Shown here: positions 24,415 through 33,918 of the stretch, piece by piece
Position numbering within the stretch: the first letter of the stretch is position 1
Layout of the letters: each line of letters starts with the position of its first letter
NCBI GenBank assembly: GCA_963844695.1
Contig: CAWJPL010000021.1
Span: 1-64,000, forward strand
Source: RYN-230 sp963844695
Lineage (GTDB): Bacteria; Actinomycetota; Actinomycetes; Streptosporangiales; Streptosporangiaceae
Direction of reading: 5' to 3'
DNA length: 64,000 nt
The notes under the pieces: generated by a model
What the model saw: only the letters and a program-made list of their open reading frames with translations
Database searches by the model: none
Told to the model about the DNA's origin: nothing
Position numbers and translations under genes: made by a program

Positions 24415-25398
24415 ATGAGCCCGCCGTCGTGCCCCGGCCGAGCCACCTCGTCCCGTCACCCCGGGAGCCGGGCGCTGAGGGTGGCCGCGGCCGCGCTCGG
24501 TACGCTGCTCGCGTTCGCGGCCTGGGTGATCAGCCAAGCCGGAGGGGCGCACGCCGCCAGCCCATGGCCGTCCGGCCACGGCACCCAGGTGCGGGAGGCC
24601 TTCTGGACCTCCGCACCAGCCAGCGGGACGCTGCGCCCCGGGATGCAGGGGGCGGTGGTCCGGCGGCTGCAGCAACGGCTGGCCCAGCTGCACTACTACC
24701 CGGGCGCGGTGAACGGGCGGTTCGGCACCGACACCCTCGAAGCCGTCTGGGCGTTCAAGGAAGTGCAGGGGCTGGCGACGACGGCCGGCGCCGACGACGT
24801 CGACCCGGCCATGCAGCGGGCGCTGGCTCACCCGCAGCCGCCGCCCGTGCTGGTCCCCCAGGGGGGTGGCCTGCGTATCGAGGTCAACCTGCCGCGCGAG
24901 GTGCTGGTCCTCTACCGGCACCATCAGGTCGCGCTGATCAGCCATATCTCCGCGGGCGGCGGTTACCGCTACCGCTGCCCCGGCGGCGGGACCTGCGGCC
25001 CGGCGCTCACCCCGGACGGGAACTACCGGGCGCACTGGTTCGCCGGGGGGTGGCTGCACGTCCCGCTGGGCCGGATGTACAACCCGGTGTTCTTCATCGG
25101 CGCGAACTTCGCCATCCACGGCGACGTTCCCATCCCGCTCCAGCCAGCCTCCCACGGCTGCGTGCGGATACCGGTTGACGTGGCGAACGTGCTGTACAAG
25201 CAGCTCAGGATCAGCCCGGACCGGGGCACGCCCATCTACATCCGGGGTCATGCGCCCGGCACACTGATCCCGAAGCCACGGGCCGGGCGCAGCGTCCCGA
25301 CCGCGCCGCCTGCCCCGGCTGCCCCGAGCCCGTCACTGATGGCCGGTCCCGCGCTGATCAAGATCCCGGGGCTCCCGGGTCTCGCGTTGCCCCGCTAG
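24415..25398 (+). CDS. L,D-transpeptidase with N-terminal peptidoglycan-binding domain
   Basis: 327 residues. An N-terminal export signal (LGTLLAFAAWVISQAGGAHA) is followed by a PG_binding_1 domain (LRPGMQGAVVRRLQQRLAQ, then YYPGAVNGRFGTDTLEAVWAFK) and a YkuD domain with the catalytic signature IHG then SHGCVRIP; Cys249 is the predicted nucleophile. Such enzymes make 3-3 cross-links in peptidoglycan outside the membrane or attach proteins to it. The tail after GHAPGTLIPKP is Pro/Ala-rich and probably disordered. A GCPGGGTCG-like insertion before the catalytic motif adds two cysteines that could form a disulfide. Confidence 0.93.
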   Translation: MSPPSCPGRATSSRHPGSRALRVAAAALGTLLAFAAWVISQAGGAHAASPWPSGHGTQVREAFWTSAPASGTLRPGMQGAVVRRLQQRLAQLHYYPGAVNGRFGTDTLEAVWAFKEVQGLATTAGADDVDPAMQRALAHPQPPPVLVPQGGGLRIEVNLPREVLVLYRHHQVALISHISAGGGYRYRCPGGGTCGPALTPDGNYRAHWFAGGWLHVPLGRMYNPVFFIGANFAIHGDVPIPLQPASHGCVRIPVDVANVLYKQLRISPDRGTPIYIRGHAPGTLIPKPRAGRSVPTAPPAPAAPSPSLMAGPALIKIPGLPGLALPR

Positions 25399-25558
25399 CG
25401 CCGGAGCCGCGGCAGGGGAGTGACAAGCAGGGGACAGCAGCGGGGGGACGGCAGCAGGGGAGCGGCAGCGCCGCGGTCGCAGCCGCCGGCGGCCTGGGCC
25501 GGGCTGGCATACTCGTCAGCACACACCGGCCGGCCGGGCGGGGCCAGGGGAGCTGCTG

Positions 25559-27224
25559 ATGGGTGAGTACTTCGATCTCGGTGACTACACCCGGCCGGTG
25601 ACGACCTCCTCGCCCAGCGCCCAGCTCTGGTTCGATCGCGGTCTGGTGTGGGCGTACGCGTTCAACCACGACGAGGCGGTGGCGTGCTTCGAGCGGGTGA
25701 TCGCGGCCGACCCGCAGTGCGCTCTCGGGTACTGGGGACTGGCCTACGCGCTGGGACCCAACTACAACAAACCCTGGGAGGCGTTCGGCGAGGACGAACT
25801 GGCGTCGTCGGTGTCCCGGGCCTTCACCGCCGCCCAGTCGGCGGTGGGGGCCGCCGCCCGGGCCGCGAACGCCTCGCCCGCCGAGCGCGCGCTGGCGGGC
25901 GCCGCTGGCCGCCCGGTACCCGGCGGCGGCCCCCACCGCAGACTGCAACCCCTGGAACGCCGGGTACGCCGCCGCCATGCGCGAGGTGTACCGATCTCAT
26001 CCCGACGACCTGGACGTGGCCGCGCTGCTGGCCGACGCGCTGATGAACCTCACGCCCTGGGCGCTGTGGGACCAGTCCACCGGCCGGCCGGCCCCCGGGG
26101 CGGCCACCGCCGAGGCCCGGGCCGTGCTGGAGCGGGCCCTGGCTCTCCCCGGCGGCAGGGCCCATCCCGGGATCCTGCACATGTACATCCACCTGATGGA
26201 GATGTCGCCGACTCCCGAGGCCGCCCTCCAGGCTGGTGACCTGCTCCGCGACCTGGTGCCGGACGCGGGCCACCTCCGGCACATGCCGACCCATCTCGAC
26301 GTGCTGTGCGGCGACTACGCGCGCGTGGTGTCGTCCAACACCGCCGCGATCGGAGTCGACGAGAAGTTCCTGGCCCGCCGGGGGGCGATGAACTTCTACA
26401 CCCTGTACCGGGCGCACGACTATCACTTCAAGATCTACGGTGCGATGTTCCTGGGCCAGGCGCAGGCCGCGCTGGACACCGCGGACCAGCTGGCCGCGGC
26501 CATCCCCGAGGACCTGCTGCGGGTCCAGGTCCCGCCGATGGCGGACTGGCTCGAAGGGTTCGTGCCGATGAGAATGCACGTGCTGGTCCGGTTCGGGCGC
26601 TGGGCGGACATCATCGCCGCGCCGCTGCCCGCCGACCCGGACCTGTACTGCGTGACCACGGCGATGATGCACTACGCGAAGGGTGTCGCGCTGGCCGCGA
26701 CAGGCCGGGTGGACGAGGCGGACCAGGAGCGCCGCAGGTTCGCGGCCGCGGCCGCCCGGGTACCCGCCTCACGCATGGTGTTCAACAACGTCTGCCAGGA
26801 CATCCTCCAGGTCGCCGGGGCGATGCTGGACGGCGAGCTGGAATACCGCCGCGGGCACTACGACGCGGCCTTCGCGGCGCTGCGGCGCAGCATCGAGCTG
26901 GATGACGGGCTGCCCTACGACGAGCCGTGGGGATGGATGCAGCCGGCCCGGCACGCCTACGGCGCGCTGCTGCTGGAGCAGGACCGGGTGGACGAGGCCG
27001 AGGCCGTCTACCGCGCCGATCTCGGCCTGGACGGCACGCTGGCCCGGGCCTGCCAGCATCCCGGCAACGTGTGGAGTCTGCACGGCTACCACGAATGCCT
27101 GACCCGGCTGGGCAAGCAGGAACAAGCCGGGATCATCGGGCAGCAGCTCACCGTCGCCGCCGCCCGCGCCGACGTGCCGATCAGCTCGTCGTGTTACTGC
27201 CGGCTAGCCACCGCCTGCCACTGA
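25559..27224 (+). CDS. TPR-repeat protein (frameshifted)
   Basis: The first frame begins MGEYFDLGDYTRPVTT and carries WFDRGLVWAYAFNHDEAVACFE, a tetratricopeptide-like repeat in which the cue GYWGLAYALGPNYN follows. Near 25907 one extra C shifts the frame: removing it gives ALAARYPAAAPTAD and then NPWNAGYAAAMREVY, which continues to the stop at 27224 with further helical repeats (RGHYDAAFAALRRSIELDD). Corrected length is about 555 residues. The pattern fits a family of cytosolic TPR proteins common in soil bacteria, with no known enzymatic role. The spacing HMPTHLDVLCGDY is a conserved marker of that family. Confidence 0.85.
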
Positions 27225-27413
27225 ACATCCAGTCCTGGGCACCCGGTACTGGCCGGCGGGATGCCCAGCGACAGGCCCAATCCTCCCCGATTACGATCCG
27301 CCGCCAGGGTCCCCGCCAGCCGGGCAGGTCGGCGGTGCGGGCGTCACCGGGGCACCCGGTCCCGCGTGGGCCCCCTCGCGGGAGCAGCCCGGGCGGCCCG
27401 GGGCGGCGCGGGG

Positions 27414-28559
27414 TCAGTTGATGGTGGAGTTGACCACCCGGGGGTGCCCGGCGCTGTGGAAGTAGATGCCGGGGTACGGCCGGGTCCAGAAGACCGCGCT
27501 GGGGTTGTCATGCAAGGTCGAGTTCTTGATGGTCACCCAGCCGGTGTTGTTGTCGCTGACGTAGAAGATGGCGCCACCGCCCTCGCGGGCGCGGTTGTTG
27601 CGGATGACCGTGCCCACGACCTTGAGCTTGTACTTGTCCCCGTCGGTGTAGATGGCGCCACCGCTGCCGCCGCCCGCGGTGCCGGACGCGGCCGGGTTCG
27701 CGCCGAAGCCGATGGCCCGGTTGTTCGTCATCACGCTGTTGGTCACCACCCACGACACGCCGATGCTGCTCAGCGCGCCGCCGTTGGAGCACCGCCCGCC
27801 CGAGAACGTGTCGCGGGTGATGTACACCGGGCGGTTGCGGTACTGGGCCAGCGCGCGGATCGCCGCGCCGCCGAGGTCGGGCCCGGACTTGTAGCAGCGG
27901 TTGTTGAGGAAGCGGGAGTTGACCACCTTGAGCTGCCCGCCCAGGGCGAACAGGGCGCCGCCGCCCCCGCCGCCGAACTGGCCGCTGGGGGTCTGCCGGA
28001 CTTGCGAGTTGCCGTTCTTCAGCGTGATGTTCTGCACGGTCAGCTGCGGCCACTGCTGGTCGTAGCAGTCTGACGTGGTCCACTTCTGCTTCTTGTCGCA
28101 GGTGTTCATGTAGAGGATCTGGCGCTTGCCGCCGCCGCTGAGGGTGACCAGCCCGCCGCCGTCCAGCACGACCTGGTGGCTGGTGTTCACCACCTTGGCC
28201 GTGGCCGTCATGGTGATGGTCACCGGGTTCGGGCCGCAGTTGAACGTGATGACGCCGCCGCGGGCCACGGCCTTGACCACGGCTGCCGAAGTGCAGCTCG
28301 CGGGCGTGCCGGTGCCGATGACGCGGTTCGGGTGGCTCGTGTTCACCGCGGCGCCGGCGGGCGCGACGGCGGCGTGGCCGTCCGGATTGCCGAAGTCTGG
28401 CAGGCGGTGGGCGCCGGCCCGGGCCTGCCCGGCGGTGCCGACCGCGCTGCCTGCGGTGGTACCCGCCGAGGCGGTGGCCGCGGCCAGCCCGGTGACCGTC
28501 AGTGCCGCTCCGGCCGAAACAGCGATCAGGAACCCGCCAAACCTACCCATGGGGCGCAT
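27414..28559 (-). CDS. Secreted right-handed parallel beta-helix protein
   Basis: 381 residues. An N-terminal signal sequence (FGGFLIAVSAGAALTVTGLA) is followed by repeats of a parallel beta-helix: VTVQN-like rungs such as LTVQNITLKNGN, LKVVNSRFLNN, WVVTNSVMTNNRA, LKVVGTVIRNNRA and VTIKNSTLHDN. Rungs of this kind build polysaccharide lyases or adhesins, but no lyase catalytic motif is recognisable. Four or more cysteines may form disulfides. It ends in VVNSTIN, one rung short of a cap, which may mean the natural end is slightly trimmed. An extracellular role is likely; the substrate is unknown. Confidence 0.82.
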   Translation of the reverse strand: MRPMGRFGGFLIAVSAGAALTVTGLAAATASAGTTAGSAVGTAGQARAGAHRLPDFGNPDGHAAVAPAGAAVNTSHPNRVIGTGTPASCTSAAVVKAVARGGVITFNCGPNPVTITMTATAKVVNTSHQVVLDGGGLVTLSGGGKRQILYMNTCDKKQKWTTSDCYDQQWPQLTVQNITLKNGNSQVRQTPSGQFGGGGGGALFALGGQLKVVNSRFLNNRCYKSGPDLGGAAIRALAQYRNRPVYITRDTFSGGRCSNGGALSSIGVSWVVTNSVMTNNRAIGFGANPAASGTAGGGSGGAIYTDGDKYKLKVVGTVIRNNRAREGGGAIFYVSDNNTGWVTIKNSTLHDNPSAVFWTRPYPGIYFHSAGHPRVVNSTIN

Positions 28560-28570
28560 GGCGCCTCATG

Positions 28571-29830
28571 CTAGCGGTGATGTTCAGGTTCGTCCCGGGA
28601 AATCGGATGGCGCCGGTCGTAGCGGCGGAAGCCCGGCAGCAGGATGGCGAGCAGGGCGGCCCCGGCGATGCACGCCGCGCCGCCGGAGACGATCGAGAAC
28701 TGGGTCGACACCAGGGTCGCCACGGCCCCGGCCTCCAGGTCGCCGAGCCGCGGACCACCGGTGACCACGGCGATCTGCACGGCGGAGACCCGGCTCCGGT
28801 ACTCCTCGGAGGTGGAGGTCTGCAGGATCGTGGAGCGGAGCACGGCCGAGAGCACGTCAGCCCAGCCGGCCAGCGCGAGCAGCGCCAGCGCGATCCACAG
28901 CTCGTGGACCAGGCCGAACGCGACGATGGCGCTGCCCCACACGCAGACGGCGACGATCACGGCCCACGCCTGGCGGTTGATCCGCTCCAGCCAGCCGGTG
29001 GTCAGCGCGCCGACCAGGGCACCCGCGGCCGGTGCGGCGTACAGGTAGCCGAGCGTGCGGGCCCCGCCGTGGAACACCGAGACGGCCAGCGCCGGGAACA
29101 GCGCCCGCGGCATGCCGAACACCATGGCGTTGACGTCGATGAGGTAGGCGCCCTCCATCGCCTGCCGCCCGCGCAGGTAGCGCAGCCCTTCGACGATGGC
29201 GCGAAGACCGGGGCGGCCCGCTTCGGGGGCGGGCGGGATGGGCGGCAGGCGCGCCGCGGCCAGCGCGGTGAGCAGGTAGATGACGGCGGCCATGGCGTAC
29301 ACCCACTGCAGGTGCACGGCCCCGATCGCCAGCCCGGCCAGGGCGGGGCCCACCACCGAGCCCACCTGGAACACCGCCTGGGTGGAGGCGTAGGCCGGGA
29401 CCAGGTGCCTGGGCGCCACCAGCGCGGGGACCGAGGCGTTGCTGGCCGTGGAGGACGCCCCGGCCAGGCCGGCCGCGAGCGCGCTGACCAGGTACAGCGC
29501 GACCAGCGACGGGTGCGCGGCCGCCGCGTTGACGGCCAGGCCGCCGCTGGTCAGCGCGAGCAGCACCGACGCGACCAGGAGGATGCGCCGCCGGTCGAAG
29601 GCGTCGCCGAGCGAGCCGCCGATGAGCGCCCCGGCGATCAGCGGCAGCAGCTGGGCCAGGCTGACCAGCCCCACCTGAAGCGAGGACCGGGTCAGCGAAT
29701 ACACCTGGAACGGGATCGCGACCGCGGTGAGCTGGCTGCCGAACACCTCCACGAACTCGCCCGCGAACAGCAGGCGGAAGCCGCGGGATTCACGCAACGG
29801 GCCGAGATCGATAAAGATCCGGTTCGGCAC
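28571..29830 (-). CDS. MFS transporter (enterobactin-exporter-like, MFS_3)
   Basis: 419 residues with about 12 hydrophobic helices. FRLLFAGEFVEVFGSQLTAV begins TM1, and GGSLGDAFDRRRILL is the loop 2-3 motif A variant typical of the group. The GTG at 29830 gives the standard N-terminus PNRIFIDLGPLRESRGF; a longer frame upstream would overlap the divergent methyltransferase promoter. Members export siderophores or drugs by proton antiport, or are uncharacterised. The substrate cannot be assigned. No regulator is adjacent. Confidence 0.88.
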   Translation of the reverse strand: MPNRIFIDLGPLRESRGFRLLFAGEFVEVFGSQLTAVAIPFQVYSLTRSSLQVGLVSLAQLLPLIAGALIGGSLGDAFDRRRILLVASVLLALTSGGLAVNAAAAHPSLVALYLVSALAAGLAGASSTASNASVPALVAPRHLVPAYASTQAVFQVGSVVGPALAGLAIGAVHLQWVYAMAAVIYLLTALAAARLPPIPPAPEAGRPGLRAIVEGLRYLRGRQAMEGAYLIDVNAMVFGMPRALFPALAVSVFHGGARTLGYLYAAPAAGALVGALTTGWLERINRQAWAVIVAVCVWGSAIVAFGLVHELWIALALLALAGWADVLSAVLRSTILQTSTSEEYRSRVSAVQIAVVTGGPRLGDLEAGAVATLVSTQFSIVSGGAACIAGAALLAILLPGFRRYDRRHPISRDEPEHHR

Positions 29831-29909
29831 GGGACCATCATGCCTGGTCAATGAGGGACGGAGATCGAGCAGGGTGCGCGCGGCCCGGGCGGGATGGCAA
29901 GGTGTCGGC

Positions 29910-30722
29910 ATGCCTTTAGACGAAGATGAGCCGCTGGGTACCGGCGTTCCGCTCGATACCAACGTGCCGCACATCGCGCGGGTCTACGACTACTGGCTGG
30001 GCGGGAAGGACAACTTCGCCGCGGACCGGGAACTGGCGGAGAAGTTCATGGCCGCCGACCCGTCGGTGACGGCCGGCGTCCGCAGCAACCGGGCGTTCCT
30101 CGGCCGGGCCGTGCACTACCTGGTCACCGAGGCCGGCATCCGGCAGTTCCTGGACATCGGCACGGGCATCCCGACCGCGAACAACACCCACGAGGTGGCG
30201 CAGCGCGCCGATCCATCCGCCCGGGTGGTCTACGTCGACAACGACCCAATCGTGCTCATCCACGCCCGGGCGCTGCTGGCCAGCCATCCGGCGGGCGCGA
30301 CCGACTACATCGACGCCGACCTGCGCGACGTCGGGACGATCCTGGCCGTGGCGGCCCGCACCCTGGACTTCAGCCAGCCCGTCGCGGTCATGCTGGTCGG
30401 CGTGCTGCACTGCATCCCGGATGAGGACTATCCGGACCAGCTCGTGGCCATGCTGATGGAGGCGGTGGCACCAGGGAGTTATCTGGCGCTGTCCCATCCG
30501 GCCGCCGACATCCACGCGGAGGAGATGGCTGCCGGGGCCGCGATGATGAACAAGGCCATGGCCGGGTCGATCACCTTCCGCACCCAGGCGCAGGTCGCCG
30601 CGTACTTCGCTGGCCTGGACCTGGTCGAGCCGGGTCTGGTCTCCACCCCGCAGTGGCGCCCGGGGCCCGGGGTCAGGCCCAGGCCCTTGCCCGGCTGGGT
30701 CGGCGTGGCCCGGAAGGCGTAG
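29910..30722 (+). CDS. SAM-dependent methyltransferase, DUF574 / Methyltransf_19 family
   Basis: 270 residues. The hallmark N-terminus PHIARVYDYWLGGKDNFAADR is followed by SAM-binding FLDIGTGIPTANNTHE, VYVDNDPIVLIHARALL and a C-terminal region ending LPGWVGVARKA. This family is greatly expanded in actinomycetes and is often regulatory or of unknown substrate. It is divergent from the MFS gene. Nothing beside it suggests a substrate. Confidence 0.92.
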   Translation: MPLDEDEPLGTGVPLDTNVPHIARVYDYWLGGKDNFAADRELAEKFMAADPSVTAGVRSNRAFLGRAVHYLVTEAGIRQFLDIGTGIPTANNTHEVAQRADPSARVVYVDNDPIVLIHARALLASHPAGATDYIDADLRDVGTILAVAARTLDFSQPVAVMLVGVLHCIPDEDYPDQLVAMLMEAVAPGSYLALSHPAADIHAEEMAAGAAMMNKAMAGSITFRTQAQVAAYFAGLDLVEPGLVSTPQWRPGPGVRPRPLPGWVGVARKA

Positions 30723-30813
30723 CGGCCTGTCCCTGCCGTTTCATATCCGCCTCAACAAGGCGGCGGGCGCAAGTGCCTCAAACACGCGGGCGCAGAAGCG
30801 TTTCTTTTCTCCG

Positions 30814-31242
30814 TTACGCCAGCAGCCGGTCGGTCGCGGGGTCGGGCTGGCCGCCGAAATACTGGCTGAGGACCTGGGCGAATACCGGCTCGGCTGGATC
30901 GGCGCGGTGGAACAGGGTCATGGACGAGCGCAGTTTCTGCGCGTCCAGGCCGCCGAAGATCTGCTCCGCGCTGCGCCCAGCGACGCCGGTGAGCACCTGG
31001 GCCGAGCCGGTCAACCGCGGGCCCAGCACCGGATGCCGGAGGTAGGCCCGGGCCTCGTCGAGCGAGGAGATCGCGAACTGCTGGGCTGTGGCGCTCCGGC
31101 CGAGCCCCGCGATCTGCGGGAACACGAACCACATCCAGTGGCTCACCTTGCGGCCCGCGTGCAGTTCCGCCACCGCCTGGTCGAAGGTTCCGCCAGCATC
31201 CTGGGCGGCCACGAACCGCTCCAGGTCATACGGATCGTCCAT
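30814..31242 (-). CDS. DUF1810 family protein
   Basis: 142 residues, the normal length. The family signature is clear: DDPYDLERFVAAQ at the N-terminus, GRKVSHWMWFVFPQIAGLG, LRHPVLGPRL and DAQKLRSSMTLF. DUF1810 proteins have a small all-helical fold; function is not established. The gene stands alone, divergent from the sulfite-oxidase-like gene. Confidence 0.92.
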   Translation of the reverse strand: MDDPYDLERFVAAQDAGGTFDQAVAELHAGRKVSHWMWFVFPQIAGLGRSATAQQFAISSLDEARAYLRHPVLGPRLTGSAQVLTGVAGRSAEQIFGGLDAQKLRSSMTLFHRADPAEPVFAQVLSQYFGGQPDPATDRLLA

Positions 31243-31417
31243 CAGGCAGCCCGGTAATCCTGCGAATCATGCGCTTTCACGTGAATAGCTTAACCAGATC
31301 GGCCTGTTTATTCGGGGCACTCGGCCGCCCGGATTGGTGTGACGCTCATAACACTGCTGAGAACCAGGATTTATTCAGTTCGGCCAATCTTAGGCAGCGC
31401 CAGGGCCGAATGGCCTG

Positions 31418-33169
31418 GTGATGATGAAGAAATTCGCGCAGCGTTCGCGGGCTGCTTTTAGCGCCATCGTGGTGGGCGGCCTCATCGGCTTGCTGGCCGT
31501 GGCGGCCGCGCTCGGCGTGGCCGAGCTGGTGGCCGGCTTTACCGGGATCGCGGGAGAACCCGTGATCGCCGTCGGCGGTGCGGCCATCGACCTGACCCCC
31601 ATTCCGGTCAAGGATTTCGCGATCGTGCATTTCGGCAGCCACGACAAAACCGTCCTGCTGACCGGGATCTACGTCACCCTCGCGCTCTTCGCGATAGTGA
31701 CCGGGATCCTGGCCCGGCGCCGGATCGGCTACGGGCTGGCCGGGCTGGGCGTTTTCGCGGCACTCGGCGTCGCGGCCGTGCTGACCCGCCCCGTCTCCAG
31801 CCCGGTCGACGCGGTACCCACGGTCGTGGGCGTAGCGGTCGGCGCGCTGGTCATGGTCCTGCTGGTCCGCGCCGCACTGGCTCCGGCGTCGGCTGGCGCC
31901 GCGCCAGCGCCACCCGGCCAGCGCGAGAGCGTCATTCCCGCAACGGAACCAGGCGTGGTCCCGTCCGGGGTCACCAGGCAGTCCGGCGGGGCGCCCAGTG
32001 GTGGCGGGCCCAGTGGTGGCCCGGGCAGCCGGGCGCGCGGACGCGGCCCTAGCGGTGATGGCCCTAGCGGTGATGGCCCTGGCGGCCGTGGTCCCGGCAG
32101 TACCCCCGATCGCCGGAGATTCCTCCTCACCGCCGCCGGGGCCGCCGCCCTCGCGGTGGGCGGAGCCGGGGCAGGCCGGGCCTTGCTGTCCCGGTTCAGC
32201 GTGTCCGCGGCGCGTTCCGGCGTCACGCTTCCCGCCCCGGCGGTCACCGGGCCGCGGCCGCCGGGCGGCGCGCAGCTCGCCGTCCCGGGGATCAGCCCGT
32301 TCACCACGCCGGACGGGAGCTTCTACCGGGTGGACACAGCGCTGAGCCTGCCGCAGGTCCCGCCGGAACAGTGGCACCTGCGGGTGCACGGCATGGTCGA
32401 GCGGGAGCTGGACATCACCTTCGACCAGTTGCTGAAGCGGCCGCTCACCGAGGCGGACATCACCCTGGCCTGCGTGTCCAACCAGGTCGGGGGGCCGTAC
32501 GTGGGCAACGCCCGGTGGCTGGGCGCCAGCCTCGCGGCCCTGCTGCGGGAGGCCGGGGTCAAGCGCGGCGCGGACCAGATCCTCAGCACCTCGGCCGACG
32601 GCTGGACCTGCGGCACCCCGATCCAGACCGTCATGGACGGCCGGAACGCGCTGCTCGCGGTGGCCATGAACGGGCAGCCCCTCCCCGTCGCGCACGGTTT
32701 CCCGGCCCGGATGGTCGTCCCCGGCCTGTACGGCTACGTGTCCGCCACCAAGTGGGTCGTGGACCTGGAGATCACCACGTTCGCGGCCGCGAAGTCCTAC
32801 TGGGTGCAGCGGGGCTACTCGACCCGCGCCCCGATCAAGACCGAGTCGCGGATCGACGTGCCCCGGCCGCTGGCCCAGGTCAAGGCGGGCCGGACCGCGG
32901 TGGCCGGGGTGGCCTGGGCGCCGCACCGCGGTATCGACGCGGTGCAGGTCCGGGCGGACGACGGGCCGTGGAACCAGGCCCGGCTCGCGCCCGTGCCCGG
33001 CGTCGACACGTGGCGGCAGTGGGTGTGGGAGTGGGACGCCCCACGCGGACTGCACACGCTGCAGGTCCGGGCCACTGACGGCTCCCACGCCACGCAGCCC
33101 TCCCGCCGCGTGCCCATCTTCCCCAACGGCGCCACGGGCTGGGACACGGTCACGGTGACCGTGACGTAG
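31418..33169 (+). CDS. Membrane-anchored molybdopterin-dependent oxidoreductase (sulfite oxidase family)
   Basis: About 583 residues. Four hydrophobic segments (about residues 12-145, for example IVVGGLIGLLAVAAALGVAE) precede a Gly/Pro/Ser-rich linker with repeats of PSGDG, a short Arg-led hydrophobic stretch (RRRFLLTAAGAAALAVGG, Tat-like), and then the Mo-cofactor domain: LRVHGMVERELDITFDQLL, ITLACVSNQVGGPYVGNARW with Cys352 as the predicted Mo ligand, and a Mo-co dimerisation domain (VAGVAWAPHRGIDAVQVR). The catalytic domain is probably outside the membrane. A fasciclin lipoprotein follows 60 bases later. The substrate is unknown. Confidence 0.88.
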   Translation: MMMKKFAQRSRAAFSAIVVGGLIGLLAVAAALGVAELVAGFTGIAGEPVIAVGGAAIDLTPIPVKDFAIVHFGSHDKTVLLTGIYVTLALFAIVTGILARRRIGYGLAGLGVFAALGVAAVLTRPVSSPVDAVPTVVGVAVGALVMVLLVRAALAPASAGAAPAPPGQRESVIPATEPGVVPSGVTRQSGGAPSGGGPSGGPGSRARGRGPSGDGPSGDGPGGRGPGSTPDRRRFLLTAAGAAALAVGGAGAGRALLSRFSVSAARSGVTLPAPAVTGPRPPGGAQLAVPGISPFTTPDGSFYRVDTALSLPQVPPEQWHLRVHGMVERELDITFDQLLKRPLTEADITLACVSNQVGGPYVGNARWLGASLAALLREAGVKRGADQILSTSADGWTCGTPIQTVMDGRNALLAVAMNGQPLPVAHGFPARMVVPGLYGYVSATKWVVDLEITTFAAAKSYWVQRGYSTRAPIKTESRIDVPRPLAQVKAGRTAVAGVAWAPHRGIDAVQVRADDGPWNQARLAPVPGVDTWRQWVWEWDAPRGLHTLQVRATDGSHATQPSRRVPIFPNGATGWDTVTVTVT

Positions 33170-33228
33170 CCGCCGGCGCCTGCTCCGCCCGACAGGTTCA
33201 CCAACCCAAATGAAAGAGGAATCCAGAA

Positions 33229-33862
33229 ATGAAGTACAAGTTCCCGGCCATCGCCGTCCTGACCGCTGGTCTCGCGCTCGGCGCCGCCGCGTGCGGTTCG
33301 AGCGGCACCTCGGCCAGCTCAGGGTCGAGCCACCCCGTCCTCGTCCTCCGCGTCCGCCATGCCCACCCAGTCCGCGCAGACGGCCTCGAAGCCGTTCGGC
33401 CCGGCCTGCTCGGCGGTCCCGTCCTCCGGGTCGGGCAGCTTCACGGGCATGTCCACGGCCCCGGTGGCCACCGCCGCGTCGAACAACCCGGTGCTGTCCA
33501 CCCTGGTCACCGCGGTCAAGAAGGCGGACCTGGTGGACACGCTCAACTCCGCGAAGGGCATCACCGTGTTCGCCCCGGAGAACAGCGCGTTCGCCGCGAT
33601 CCCGTCGGCCACACTGACCAAGGTCCTCGCGAACAAGGCTGAGCTGACCAAGATCCTCACCTACCACGTGGTGGGCGCGAAGGTCACTACCGGCGACTTC
33701 TCCATGGGCAGCCAGGAGAAGACCCTGGAGGGCGCCAAGGTGACCCTGGGCAAGATGGGCTCCACCTACACCGTCAACGGCGCGAAGGTGGTCTGCGGCG
33801 GCGTGACCACGGCCAACGCCACCGTCTACATCATCGGCTCCGTGCTCATGCCCAAGTCCTGA
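33229..33862 (+). CDS. Fasciclin-domain lipoprotein (frameshifted)
   Basis: The first frame, MKYKFPAIAVLTAGLALGAAACGSSG, gives a signal peptide with a lipobox-like AAAC. Near 33330 the frame shifts; the next frame continues PTQSAQTASKPFGPAC and a full fasciclin domain: NPVLSTLVTAVKKADLVDTL, GITVFAPENSAFAAI, LTYHVVGAKV and the C-terminal ANATVYIIGSVLMPKS. It resembles the MPT70/MPT83 type of actinobacterial surface proteins. It lies directly after the sulfite-oxidase-like gene and likely shares its transcript. A hairpin terminator follows. Confidence 0.85.
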
Positions 33863-33876
33863 CCTCGGGCAGCGAC

Positions 33877-33908
33877 GCGGGGCCGCGCCCTTCCGGGCGC
33901 GGCCCCGC
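33877..33908. terminator. Hairpin terminator between convergent fasciclin and SDR genes
   Basis: A perfect 14-base stem (GCGGGGCCGCGCCC at 33877-33890 with its complement at 33895-33908) and a TTCC loop lie 14 bases after the fasciclin stop and 11 before the SDR stop. There is no T-run, as is common in very GC-rich actinomycetes. Confidence 0.8.
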
Positions 33909-33918
33909 ATGCGCATGC

